Assembly: GCA_902774905.1 (NCBI GenBank)
Contig: CACYKF010000019.1
Location: 1-55,125, forward strand
DNA from: an uncultured bacterium
GTDB taxonomy: Bacteria; Cyanobacteriota; Vampirovibrionia; Gastranaerophilales; Gastranaerophilaceae
Reading direction: 5' to 3'
DNA: 55,125 bases
Part shown: piece after piece, positions 35,312 to 44,620 of the stretch
How the letters are laid out: each line of letters starts with the position of its first letter
How positions within the stretch are numbered: position 1 is the stretch's first letter
The notes under the pieces: model-generated
What the model saw: only the letters and a program-made list of their open reading frames with translations
What the model was told of the DNA's origin: nothing
The model's database searches: none
Translations under genes and position numbers: made by a program

Positions 35312-35340
35312 AAAAAAAGATTGTACCAAAGTACAATCTT
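35312..35340 (-). promoter_or_regulatory. Inverted repeat before the zincin-like gene
   Basis: aagattgtac-caaa-gtacaatctt (35317-35340) is a perfect 10-bp inverted repeat. On the minus strand it runs into seven T just 2 nt before the ATG, so it looks like a terminator. It also contains TACAAT placed as a -10 box. Either an operator over the promoter or an attenuator/terminator is possible. Confidence 0.45.
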
Positions 35341-35671
35341 ATTAATTATTTACAAAAAAATAGCATCAAATTTTGTTTTTGAATAGACGCATAAGCGCAC
35401 TACAAGGGTTTTTCAGATGTTTTATATTAAATACTAAGAAAATTTAATAAAATTTAATAAAAAGATTTATTCAAAAAATGTTTGTGATACTATGCAGATA
35501 GGTCGATATGTTGCAATATCACTTTTTTAGCGGATTGTGGTATTAAAAAAAAATGTTTAAAAAGTTGTCGGATATAAATATGCAAATTATTGGATATAAT
35601 AGCAAATTAGGCATTGCTAAAAAAAATCTTATATCTACATTGTTGTTTGCATTGGGGTATGTTGAATTTAA
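35341..35671. other. AT-rich gene-poor stretch before the polysaccharide locus
   Basis: Very AT-rich, with a direct repeat of aaaatttaat (35438-35460) and long A runs. It should hold the promoter of the polysaccharide genes, but no hexamer pair stands out. A 33-codon ATG frame (35580-35681) overlaps the next gene by 10 bp and lacks a good ribosome-binding site; I do not call it a gene. Confidence 0.4.
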
Positions 35672-36016
35672 ATGGCAATAACTACTAGTGCAAAGAATAT
35701 ATTGTGGGTAGATATTGCGAAATTCATTGCGATGTTTCTTGTTGTTTTTGAACATGTTGTTCTTGCTTTTAAATTAGACCATACGAGTTACATAGCATAC
35801 ATTAGAAATGTTATTGTAACATTTCACATGCCTTTGTTTTTTTTAATTACATTTTTTATACCAAAAACCTATGAATTATTTCTTTTCGTAATTTTGTATT
35901 CAAGTTTGATTTATGGTGTAAGTTACTTTGTTATAAAAATTTGTCAAAAAACTAAATTGGATATTCTTTTAGGCAAATACTTACCTTCAAAAGCCATGGA
36001 GGTAAAAAATGTCTAA
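35672..36016 (+). pseudogene. Acyltransferase-3 family remnant, internally deleted
   Basis: The first ~55 residues match the start of AT3 membrane O-acyltransferases (ILWVDIAKFIAMFLVVFEHV, then VTFHMPLFFLITFF). The next ~50 residues look like the last membrane helix and tail of the same family. The normal ~200-residue middle is missing in frame, so 114 aa remain of an expected ~320-340. Not expected to be an active sugar acetylase. It overlaps the following glycosyltransferase by 8 bp and is the first frame of the polysaccharide locus. Confidence 0.6.
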
Positions 36017-36938
36017 CATCCCTAAAAAAATTTTTTACGTATGGGGAGCTGGCGAACCTAAAAAAAGAGATGTGAATCTCTGTATTTTAACGTGGAAACA
36101 AAAATGTCCTGATTATGAAATTATAGAAATTAATGAAGAATGTGTTGAATATTTTAATTTTCAGGAAGAACTTAAAAATAATAAATGGTTTAGAACAGTA
36201 TATGAAAACAAAATGTATGCATACATTGCAGATTATATAAGAATAAAAGTTCTTTATAATAATGGTGGTATTTATCTTGATACAGATGTTTCGGTATTAA
36301 AGAATTTTAACGAATATCTAAACGAGCCTGCATTTGTCGGTATGCAAAAAGACAGTAAAAGCGGTTCAGACAATCTTGAGCCTGCAATATTAGGAGCTCA
36401 AGCCGGGAATTATCTTTTAAAACAAATTGCCGATTTTTATGACAAGGATATATGGAAACTTCCAATTTTTACTATGCCTCAGATTTTTAACCATTTTATT
36501 ACTAAAAATTATGGGAAAATAATATATTCAGAATACGATAAACAAGAAATTATAAAGTTAAAAGATATAACAATATATCCCGAAAAATATTTGATACCTA
36601 TGAGATGTGGTGAAGAGTTTTATATGGATTGCATTAAACCAGAAACTACAACGATTCACTGGTATGGCGGCAGTTGGACTGCGGGTAATATAAAAACTTT
36701 TTTACTGAATAAGCATAAAGTTCAAACAGAAAAACTTATAGAACAATGTTTTTCAAAAAAGACATATATTAACAATTTATTTATTAAAATTGAAAAATTA
36801 CATCAAAATTTTTCAATAAATATAGATTTTTACTATTCTTTCAGATTTAAATACCACTTTTACGACAAACAAAAGTATTTGGTTTTATATCTATTTGGTC
36901 TAAAGATTAAGTTATTTAAGGTTGGAACATGCAAGTGA
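36009..36938 (+). CDS. Glycosyltransferase, DXD sugar-binding (GT32-like)
   Basis: 309 aa. The start IPKKIFYVWGAGEPKK, the AYIADYIRIKVLYNNGGIYL segment and the DTD motif that follows it match the 'glycosyltransferase sugar-binding region containing DXD' family, with a TIHWYGGSW motif near residue 220. The C-terminal ~45 residues (FRFKYHFYDKQKYLVLYLFG) are a membrane-proximal tail. GGAGGT before the ATG supports the start. Transfers a sugar in surface-glycan assembly; donor unknown. Confidence 0.85.
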   Translation: MSNIPKKIFYVWGAGEPKKRDVNLCILTWKQKCPDYEIIEINEECVEYFNFQEELKNNKWFRTVYENKMYAYIADYIRIKVLYNNGGIYLDTDVSVLKNFNEYLNEPAFVGMQKDSKSGSDNLEPAILGAQAGNYLLKQIADFYDKDIWKLPIFTMPQIFNHFITKNYGKIIYSEYDKQEIIKLKDITIYPEKYLIPMRCGEEFYMDCIKPETTTIHWYGGSWTAGNIKTFLLNKHKVQTEKLIEQCFSKKTYINNLFIKIEKLHQNFSINIDFYYSFRFKYHFYDKQKYLVLYLFGLKIKLFKVGTCK

Positions 36939-38344
36939 GAATAAATATACTAAAAATAAAAACAATATTACTATTTCTTATATCAGGACTTCCTGGATGC
37001 TGTTTAATTTTTGGTGCACTTAAGCTGCGTTTGTCATTAATTTTAACTTTTGGTTTTTTGATTTTTTATATTATTTTTGCATTTAAAAAGTTTTTAAAAG
37101 AAATTTTTCAAACATTTATTAATAATAAATATAGCAGATTCTTATTATTATGGCTTGGCTGGTGTTTTATTACCGGAATAATTGCCTGCATATTTGGTCA
37201 CTATAATTTTGGAAAGTTTTTGTATTATTTTATATTTCATGGAGTATTGCTAGTATGTGTTCCGTATTATTTAGCTTTTAATATTATACAAAACACTCCT
37301 ACTAATAAAATAATAAAATACTATTATATTTTCTTAATATGTATATATACCTTAGGGCTAATTAATTTCATATTTGTACATTCCGGAAATTCATTTTTAC
37401 AAACATTTTTTGATTACACACTTACAAATACGAGGCAACAAACTATATATAGTGAATGTCTTAGAACAAAATCTACTTTTGTAGAACCTTCATTTTTTGC
37501 AAATTTTATCTGCCTTCATTTGCCGTTATTATATGAGTTTTCAAGAAATAAATATAAAATTTTTGAGTCAAAAAACTTAAATTTATTTAGTAAAAATTTG
37601 ATGATACCAATAGCCTGGTTTCTTATTGTATCAACATACTCGCCTATTTTCCTTATTTTTGGAGTCTTATTAACCATAATATATTTTGCCTCAAGCATCA
37701 ATTTAAAACGATTTTTTAATATACAAAATCTTGTAATTCTTGCTTTATTAATTATATTTTCAATTTTAATTGGGCTTGTTGTTAATATTAGCGGTGTCAT
37801 AAACATAGATATTTCTGAAACATTTTTAAAAAGAATAACTAAAACAATAAATAATCTTAGTAGTTTTGAAGCTTTTATTCAAGCAGAGCCATCTCTTGCA
37901 ACAAGAATTGTCAGTATGATAAATCAATTTATTATAGGAATGCACAATCCTATTTTTGGAGTTGGATATGGAAATCTTTCGGGTGTTTTAGATTCACAAC
38001 TATTAAAGTCTCCTGTAATGCTTACATATGAACTTTTTGATGTAATTAAAGATGGCACATCAGTTGTAAATGTATTTATTTTTTGGACAACATTGGCAGA
38101 AACAGGTTTTATCGGACTTATATTGTTTTACTTATTTTTATTTGTGATTATAAAACAAGGACTGAAACTTCTAACATATATGAGAGGAAAGACAAAATTA
38201 TTTTTTAAATCATTATGCTGGGGCGTTTGTTTTTTTACAGCAGTATCAATTTACGATGGAGAATTTGCAACACATATTTTGATGATAATAGGCTTTATAG
38301 CCGGATATGGTGTTTGTTTAAGCCGAAACGTAAAAAATAATTAA
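36929..38344 (+). CDS. O-antigen polymerase/ligase-like membrane protein (Wzy candidate)
   Basis: 471 aa with about 10-12 predicted membrane helices and one large periplasmic loop (about 285-375) containing the GMHNPIFGVGYGNL motif seen near the end of Wzy/WaaL loops. Placed among glycosyltransferases and before a Wzx flippase, so polymerase is the best guess. Very AT-rich. Overlaps the previous gene by 10 bp. Confidence 0.7.
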   Translation: MQVRINILKIKTILLFLISGLPGCCLIFGALKLRLSLILTFGFLIFYIIFAFKKFLKEIFQTFINNKYSRFLLLWLGWCFITGIIACIFGHYNFGKFLYYFIFHGVLLVCVPYYLAFNIIQNTPTNKIIKYYYIFLICIYTLGLINFIFVHSGNSFLQTFFDYTLTNTRQQTIYSECLRTKSTFVEPSFFANFICLHLPLLYEFSRNKYKIFESKNLNLFSKNLMIPIAWFLIVSTYSPIFLIFGVLLTIIYFASSINLKRFFNIQNLVILALLIIFSILIGLVVNISGVINIDISETFLKRITKTINNLSSFEAFIQAEPSLATRIVSMINQFIIGMHNPIFGVGYGNLSGVLDSQLLKSPVMLTYELFDVIKDGTSVVNVFIFWTTLAETGFIGLILFYLFLFVIIKQGLKLLTYMRGKTKLFFKSLCWGVCFFTAVSIYDGEFATHILMIIGFIAGYGVCLSRNVKNN

Positions 38345-38358
38345 AAAGAGGGATTATT

Positions 38359-39609
38359 TTGAACGAATATATGAGAAACAAAAAAATTTTAATTGTAAAT
38401 GCATTTTTTTCTCCCTGGGGAGGCGCAGAAATTATTGCATATAATACTTATAAGTTATTAAAAAAACAAAATTTTGAAACATATTTTTGGGCATCTGATA
38501 AAAAAGATTATTTTGAAAAAGTTAGTTATGATAATTATTTTTCAAAATTTAATGTAGGAATTAATAATTACATAAAGAATCCTTTAAAATATTATTACAA
38601 TTATGAGGCAAAAAAACAATTAAATAAGTTCATACATTATATAAAACCAGACTTGATACATGTTCATTCTCTGTATGGTATTACAAATTCAGTATTAGAA
38701 TGCTGTAAAAATGTTCCAACAATTATGACACTACATGATGCAAGTTTAATTTGTCCTTCTGCCGAACTTCTATACAAAAATAATAAATATTGCGAAAAAC
38801 AATATTGTAAAGACAGGAATTTTTTACCTTGTATATTTAATAAATGTTCTAAGAATTCGTTGGAGGCAAGCATTCGTCATAGCTTGTTAACATATATAAA
38901 TAATTTTAATTTAAAATATGTTAATAAATTTATAACTCCGTCTCATAAATTAAGAGAATTATTTCTAAGCAGTAATATTGGTATTGCGACAAGTGATATT
39001 AAAGTTATTAATAACTTTTTACCGCAGGAAGAATTAGAAATAACACCAAATTTAGCAAATAAAGGTTATTTTTTATTTATTGGTAGATTATCAAAAGAAA
39101 AAGGTGTTCATTATCTTCTTAAAGCGATGAAAGATTTACCAAGAGAGATTGAAGTTCATATTGTTGGGAAAGGTGCTGAAGAAAATAAATTAAAACAATA
39201 TGCAAAAGAAAATAACTTAGATAATGTAAAATTTTTAGGCTTTAAAAATAGAGAAGAAATAAAAGAAGAATATCAAAATTGTATCGCTACAATCCTTCCA
39301 TGCAATTGGTTTGAAAATTTTCCAACAACAAATATGGAAAGTTTTATTAACGGAAAACCTGTTATTGCGTCAAATATAGGCGGGATTCCGGAGCAAGTTG
39401 AACATAATAAAACAGGATTACTATTTGAACCGACAAATGTTGAGCAATTAAAAGAATGTATTATAAAATATTGGAATAATCCAAATTTAGTTGTGGAACA
39501 TGGAAAAAATGCTTATGAAAAAGCTAAAAAACAGTACACAGAAGAAAGATATTATAATAAATTAATGAAAGTTTATGAAGAGGTATTAAGTAATGCAAAA
39601 CAATATTAA
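38359..39609 (+). CDS. Glycosyltransferase family 4
   Basis: GT-B enzyme of 416 aa. N-terminal acceptor domain with AFFSPWGGAEIIAYNTYKLL; C-terminal donor domain with FIGRLSKEKGVHYLLKAM, the E-x7-E-like region NFPTTNMESFINGKPVIAS and NIGGIPEQVEHNKTGLL. Retaining transfer from a nucleotide sugar is expected. It begins at TTG (38359) with GAGGG 6 nt upstream, or at an ATG four codons later. Confidence 0.9.
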   Translation: MNEYMRNKKILIVNAFFSPWGGAEIIAYNTYKLLKKQNFETYFWASDKKDYFEKVSYDNYFSKFNVGINNYIKNPLKYYYNYEAKKQLNKFIHYIKPDLIHVHSLYGITNSVLECCKNVPTIMTLHDASLICPSAELLYKNNKYCEKQYCKDRNFLPCIFNKCSKNSLEASIRHSLLTYINNFNLKYVNKFITPSHKLRELFLSSNIGIATSDIKVINNFLPQEELEITPNLANKGYFLFIGRLSKEKGVHYLLKAMKDLPREIEVHIVGKGAEENKLKQYAKENNLDNVKFLGFKNREEIKEEYQNCIATILPCNWFENFPTTNMESFINGKPVIASNIGGIPEQVEHNKTGLLFEPTNVEQLKECIIKYWNNPNLVVEHGKNAYEKAKKQYTEERYYNKLMKVYEEVLSNAKQY

Positions 39610-40639
39610 ATTTTCAATAGTCGTACCAATATATAATGTAGAAAAATATTTATCAAAGTGTTTGGATAGTTTGGTTAATCAAACTTATTCAAATATAGAA
39701 ATCATTTGTGTCAATGACGGTTCAACAGATAGTTCATTACAAATATTAGAAGAATATGCACGCAAAGATGAACGAATAAAAATAATTAATCAAGAAAATC
39801 AAGGAGTTTCAGCTGCCAGAAACAATGGTATTGATAATGCAACAGGGGATTATTTCTTATTTGTTGATCCAGATGATTTGTTAGACATACATGCGAGTGA
39901 AACTTTAACCCAAATAATTACAGAGACTCAAAAACCTGATATCGTACAGTTTGATGTAGATTTTATTGATAAAAATATTATAAATAGATGGACAAATATT
40001 TCAAAATATGATAGTTATCGTAATAATGTAAAAAAAGTATTATTCGAAGATGATGCACTTTCTTATTTACAATTATTAAAATGTTATAACTGCTGGGATA
40101 AAGCCTATAAAGCAGATTATATCAAAACAAATAATATTTGTTTTGATACTGATGTTGCAATTGGAGAGGATGCTTTATTTGTTTATAATATTTTAGTTAA
40201 TAATCCAAGCATTTTTATTTGTAGAAAAGTTTTATATTATTATTTTAAACATACTAATTCTGCAACACAGCACGAAAACAAATTTGATATATTTAAAAAA
40301 CATTTAAACTATGAAATTAAACTTAGAGATTTTATTTATAAATATAAACAAAAATATTATATAAAATATTTTTATCAGTATTTATTCACATGTTATATAG
40401 GTTTTTGGTCAAATTTATATTTTTCTTCACATAAAGCTGAATATTTAAAGCGTATTGATAATTTTATGGCATTTGGTGATAATTTCGGATTTAATGCCAA
40501 AAGAGCAAAAAAGCATTTATTATTAGCAAAACTCCACTTATCTTGGTGGTATTGGAAATTAATCCGTCCGATTGGGAAGTATTGTGTCGTCTTGCCATAT
40601 AGAAGATTTAAAGAATTTTTGAGGAGCAGAAATGGATAA
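39593..40639 (+). CDS. Glycosyltransferase family 2
   Basis: GT-A enzyme of 348 aa: FSIVVPIYNVEKYLSKCLDS, ICVNDGSTDSSLQIL, GVSAARNNGIDNATGDYFLF with the VDPDD metal motif. The C-terminal part is basic and aromatic and may contact the membrane. Overlaps the GT4 gene by 17 bp and the next gene by 8 bp. Confidence 0.9.
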   Translation: MQNNIKFSIVVPIYNVEKYLSKCLDSLVNQTYSNIEIICVNDGSTDSSLQILEEYARKDERIKIINQENQGVSAARNNGIDNATGDYFLFVDPDDLLDIHASETLTQIITETQKPDIVQFDVDFIDKNIINRWTNISKYDSYRNNVKKVLFEDDALSYLQLLKCYNCWDKAYKADYIKTNNICFDTDVAIGEDALFVYNILVNNPSIFICRKVLYYYFKHTNSATQHENKFDIFKKHLNYEIKLRDFIYKYKQKYYIKYFYQYLFTCYIGFWSNLYFSSHKAEYLKRIDNFMAFGDNFGFNAKRAKKHLLLAKLHLSWWYWKLIRPIGKYCVVLPYRRFKEFLRSRNG

Positions 40640-42410
40640 TAAAATATACATTACGAACTTTTGGTGGGCAGCAAACTACGGCGCGAATCTGACAGCATAC
40701 GCTATAAATCAGATTGTTTCAAATTCTTACTTAGTTGATAATTCTGATTGTTATCAATTAATAAGAGAAAGTAGTTTTTCTTTCCATAAAAATTTCAAAA
40801 AAAAATATTTCAATAAAATAGAAAAACTTTGCAATATAAAAAATATGGACTCTTTGACATTTATAGTTGGTTCTGACCAAGTTTTTAGACCAATTATAAA
40901 TAAAAATATTTCTGAAACTTTTATGCTGAATTATGCTCAACCTAATTCTAAAAAAATCGCTTTTTCCGCAAGTTTTGGAGTAGATAAAGAGCAATTCGTA
41001 AAAGAAAACTCTCAAGATACAATTGCAAAAATGAAAAATTCACTAAAATCTTTTGATTTCATCTCTGTTCGCGAAAAATCAGGTGTTGAAATTTGTAAAG
41101 ATATTTTTGACATTGATGCACAATGGATTATTGACCCAGTTTTTATATTAGAAAAAGCGTACTATTTAGAACTAATAAATAATGTTTCATCAACATCAAA
41201 GTATAAAAATAAAATAGTTGCACATTTCGTTGCGAATAAGAATACTAAAATTAACAAATACAATGATAAAAAAGTTATAAAGTTGCATAACTCCAATATA
41301 TCTGTAGAAGAATGGCTAAATGCAATTAGGGATTGTGAATTATTGATTGCAGATAGTTACCACGCCGTTTGCTTTGCAATAATATTTAATAAACCTTTTA
41401 TTGCTATTACACAACAAAAGCACGGGAAAAACATTTTGGTTGTAAGATATGGGACAATAGGCGATACGATATTCACAGTTCCTTTTTTCAAAGAATTGCG
41501 CAATATAAACGGGAACGACTGTATTATTGACTTCGTTGTAAATAACGGAAACAAAACAATAGCAGAAAATATACCTTATGTTGACAATCTTGTAAACATT
41601 AACGAAATTGCTCCGTTAAAAATACAAAATTTTTATAAATGGATACCATTGTTAAAAAAATATGATACCGTATATTTTTTGTGCAGCAGTAAAGTTTTAT
41701 CGATTTTTGCATTTCTTGCGGGAATAAAAGTCCGTTCGGGTTTCAAATTCAGAAATTACGAACACAATTATTTTTTAACCCGGGAAACCGAATACAAAAA
41801 AGATATTCATGCAACGCAAGCATATTTATCCCTGCTCGGCAATAAATATACGGAAATGCCGGAAATCGAATACGAAAATATATTCAAAAATATATGCGAT
41901 AGCGTAAAATATGAAATAAACAACAAATATATTGCAATTCACCCTTTTTCGAGAATTAAGTTAAAAAATTGGGAGCCTTCAAAATGGATTGAGGTAATCA
42001 AATATTTGACGGAAAAAGGATTCAACATAGTGCTTTTGGGTGCGAAAAAAGATTATACTCAATCGAACGAACTTGTAATATCGGACAAAATTCATAATTT
42101 GTGCGGCAAAACAACCTTTGAGGAAACGATTTCAATTATACATTCATCCGAAATTTTTATGGGAATTGATTCGGGGCTTATACATATTGCTGCGGTTTTG
42201 AATAAGAAATCAATTTTATTAAACGGTTCAACCTCTTTGACGCATTGGAAACCTTTAAATAAAAATTGCAAAATTATTACCGAAAATTTCAAATGCTCTC
42301 CGTGCTGCTGTCTTATGACAAAATCGGACAACCCGACTTGCACGGATGTCGATTGTATGAAAGCAATCTGTGTGGAGAAAGTCGTATCCGCCATAAAAGA
42401 AATCATTTGA
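40632..42410 (+). CDS. Fusion: polysaccharide pyruvyl transferase (C-truncated) + heptosyltransferase GT9
   Basis: 592 aa. Residues 1-265 are a polysaccharide pyruvyl transferase domain (NFWWAANYGANLTAYAINQI, IVGSDQVFRP, IADSYHAVCFAIIFNKPFIA). It stops where the family normally has ~50 more residues. From I268 a complete GT9 domain begins (ILVVRYGTIGDTIFTVPFF, PFSRIKLKNWEPSKW, FMGIDSGLIHIAAVL). Composition changes near the join (~41433): lines I counted before it are 23-32% GC and after it 38-40%. This looks like an in-frame recombination chimera; the first half may be inactive. Confidence 0.8.
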   Translation: MDNKIYITNFWWAANYGANLTAYAINQIVSNSYLVDNSDCYQLIRESSFSFHKNFKKKYFNKIEKLCNIKNMDSLTFIVGSDQVFRPIINKNISETFMLNYAQPNSKKIAFSASFGVDKEQFVKENSQDTIAKMKNSLKSFDFISVREKSGVEICKDIFDIDAQWIIDPVFILEKAYYLELINNVSSTSKYKNKIVAHFVANKNTKINKYNDKKVIKLHNSNISVEEWLNAIRDCELLIADSYHAVCFAIIFNKPFIAITQQKHGKNILVVRYGTIGDTIFTVPFFKELRNINGNDCIIDFVVNNGNKTIAENIPYVDNLVNINEIAPLKIQNFYKWIPLLKKYDTVYFLCSSKVLSIFAFLAGIKVRSGFKFRNYEHNYFLTRETEYKKDIHATQAYLSLLGNKYTEMPEIEYENIFKNICDSVKYEINNKYIAIHPFSRIKLKNWEPSKWIEVIKYLTEKGFNIVLLGAKKDYTQSNELVISDKIHNLCGKTTFEETISIIHSSEIFMGIDSGLIHIAAVLNKKSILLNGSTSLTHWKPLNKNCKIITENFKCSPCCCLMTKSDNPTCTDVDCMKAICVEKVVSAIKEII

Positions 42411-42421
42411 AAGGATTTTTA

Positions 42422-44620
42422 ATGACAAACATAATAAAAACATATATAGTACAATCAAAAAATTATGATATCAATCAAAAATCTTCATCTGGTGGCATGT
42501 TTGCAGAACTTGCCAGATATGTTTTGTCGCATGGCGGTGTTGTTTTCGGATGTAGTATGGAACGGAGCCAAGAAGGTTTTGATGTTAAGCATATTTACAT
42601 TGAAACCGAAAAAGACTTATACAAACTTCAGGGGTCAAAATATGTTCAAAGCCGACTCGGGAATTCAATAAAAAAAGCGAAAGAATTTCTTGACAACGAA
42701 AGATTGGTTTTATTTTCCGGTACACCTTGTCAAATTGCAGGTTTAAAGGCATACTTAAAACAAGATTACGAGAACCTTTTGACTGTTGATCTGAGTTGCA
42801 CGGGTACTCCTTCTCTAGAAATTTTTAATGATTATATTAAATTTTTGGAAAAAAAATATAAACAAAAAATCGTTAATTTTGATTTTCGGAATAAAGAAAA
42901 ATTCGGCTGGTCATGCGGAAATGCTTTAATTACTTTTGAAGATGGAAAACAAAAAATTATTTACAATAATACATCATCATACTTAAACCTATTTATAACA
43001 AAGCAATTACAAAAACCATCCTGTCAAAACTGTAAATATTCCGGCTTGGACAGAGTTGCGGATGTTACAGTTGCGGATGCTTGGGGAATTGAAAACGAAT
43101 ATCCCAAGTTATTAAAAAATAAATTTAACAAAAATAAGGGGATTTCACTTGTTTTGATTAATACACCTAAAGGCTTTGAGTTTATCCGAAAAAATTCAAA
43201 CAATATAATATCGGAAGAAGTGAATGTTAATAAGTTTACGAAATACAATAATCCGTTAACCGGAGAAAATAAGAATATTCAAACAAAATATATAGAAAAA
43301 TACAAAAACAATGGTTATGAAAGTTTAGACAAACTTTTTAAAAAAGATCTGGGGTATAAATTTTATTTCAATAAAATAAAAAATCATACTCCCCATATTA
43401 TAAAAAACATTATCAAAAAACTTATAAGGAGAACAGAAAAAACAGACTGCCTTCTCTATACGTTTTTTGAAAACCCAAATTACGGTTCGTTATTAACGGC
43501 ATACGCACTTCAAAAAGCAATAGAAAACAGCGGTTACACGAACAAATTAATTCAATTCAGGGGGTTATGCACCTTTAACAAACCATTTGTTAAAAAATAT
43601 TTAAAAACAACAAAGCCCTGCAGAACATTTGATTTATTGCAAAAACTGAACGATTATACAAATACTTTTGTATTAGGCTCTGATAATTTGATTGATATGG
43701 TGGGAAATGATTTTAAATGGAGTGCGTTGGCGCTTTTAAATTTTACGTTACCTTCTAAAAAAAGATTAATGTTTTCATGTACGTTGGGTGATTGGGACGG
43801 GATGACAAAAAATCAAACTGAATACAATTATATGAAATATTTAATTGACAGATTTGATTATATTTCAACAAGAGAAGAACACAGTAAACAAATTTTTGAG
43901 AATATTTTTTATTACAAAGCGGATTGGATTAACGACCCGGTTTTTTATCTTGATAAACAAGATTACATCAATTTGGCAAAAGATGTGAAAAACGATTATT
44001 CAAACCTTATTATGCAATACATTCTTTATCCGGACGAGAATAAGCGCAAAATCGTTGAACATTATAAAAAGGAAACAGGACTTGAAACCGTAAAATTTGA
44101 CGGGAATGAAAATATAAAAAATTTCTCACAACATAAAAACCTGTCGGTTGAGAATTGGCTCTCGGCAATTTTAAATTCAAAATTTATAATTACCGATTCT
44201 TTTCATTGCGTTGCATTTTCGCTTATTTTCAACAGACCTTTCGTGTGTATAAAAAATACACATAATACAGTGCGTTTTAAATCATTATTTAAAAGATTGG
44301 GGATTGAAATTCCGCTCATTGAATCAGTTGAAGATATTAAAATAGCAGATTTCTCTTATGACAAAGAATTGGTAAACAACAAACTGAATGATATAAGAGC
44401 ATTTGCTTTGGCGAGAATAGAGCAAGTATTACTAGCTCCAAAAAAAGAACACACAGAAAATATGGAGATGGAAAAATATAACAAAGAATTTATGAAAAAA
44501 TATACGCCTTGGTATAAAAAAAATAAATTATTTTACTACAGTTTTATTGTACCATTTGTAATTCCTATAAAAAAAATGATGGCTGATATAAAAAATGAAC
44601 ATAACAGAAAAAATAAATAA
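42422..44620 (+). CDS. Fusion: F420H2-dehydrogenase beta-like domain + polysaccharide pyruvyl transferase
   Basis: 732 aa. Residues 1-~330 match the FrhB/FpoF-like family often found with exopolysaccharide pyruvylation (SSSGGMFAELARYVLSHGGV, FSGTPCQIAGLKAYL, CQNCKYSG, ADVTVADAWG). Residues ~345-640 are a polysaccharide pyruvyl transferase (FENPNYGSLLTAYALQKAIE, VLGSDNL, WINDPVFYLD, ITDSFHCVAFSLIFNRPFV). The ATG at 42422 has GAAAGGA upstream; the frame is open further back but overlaps the previous gene. The tail is basic. The redox role of the first domain in glycan work is not established. Confidence 0.82.
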   Translation: MTNIIKTYIVQSKNYDINQKSSSGGMFAELARYVLSHGGVVFGCSMERSQEGFDVKHIYIETEKDLYKLQGSKYVQSRLGNSIKKAKEFLDNERLVLFSGTPCQIAGLKAYLKQDYENLLTVDLSCTGTPSLEIFNDYIKFLEKKYKQKIVNFDFRNKEKFGWSCGNALITFEDGKQKIIYNNTSSYLNLFITKQLQKPSCQNCKYSGLDRVADVTVADAWGIENEYPKLLKNKFNKNKGISLVLINTPKGFEFIRKNSNNIISEEVNVNKFTKYNNPLTGENKNIQTKYIEKYKNNGYESLDKLFKKDLGYKFYFNKIKNHTPHIIKNIIKKLIRRTEKTDCLLYTFFENPNYGSLLTAYALQKAIENSGYTNKLIQFRGLCTFNKPFVKKYLKTTKPCRTFDLLQKLNDYTNTFVLGSDNLIDMVGNDFKWSALALLNFTLPSKKRLMFSCTLGDWDGMTKNQTEYNYMKYLIDRFDYISTREEHSKQIFENIFYYKADWINDPVFYLDKQDYINLAKDVKNDYSNLIMQYILYPDENKRKIVEHYKKETGLETVKFDGNENIKNFSQHKNLSVENWLSAILNSKFIITDSFHCVAFSLIFNRPFVCIKNTHNTVRFKSLFKRLGIEIPLIESVEDIKIADFSYDKELVNNKLNDIRAFALARIEQVLLAPKKEHTENMEMEKYNKEFMKKYTPWYKKNKLFYYSFIVPFVIPIKKMMADIKNEHNRKNK

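Noticed and set aside
35580-35681. 33-codon frame before the acyltransferase remnant
   Set aside because: No good ribosome-binding site and no conserved features; kept only as a note.
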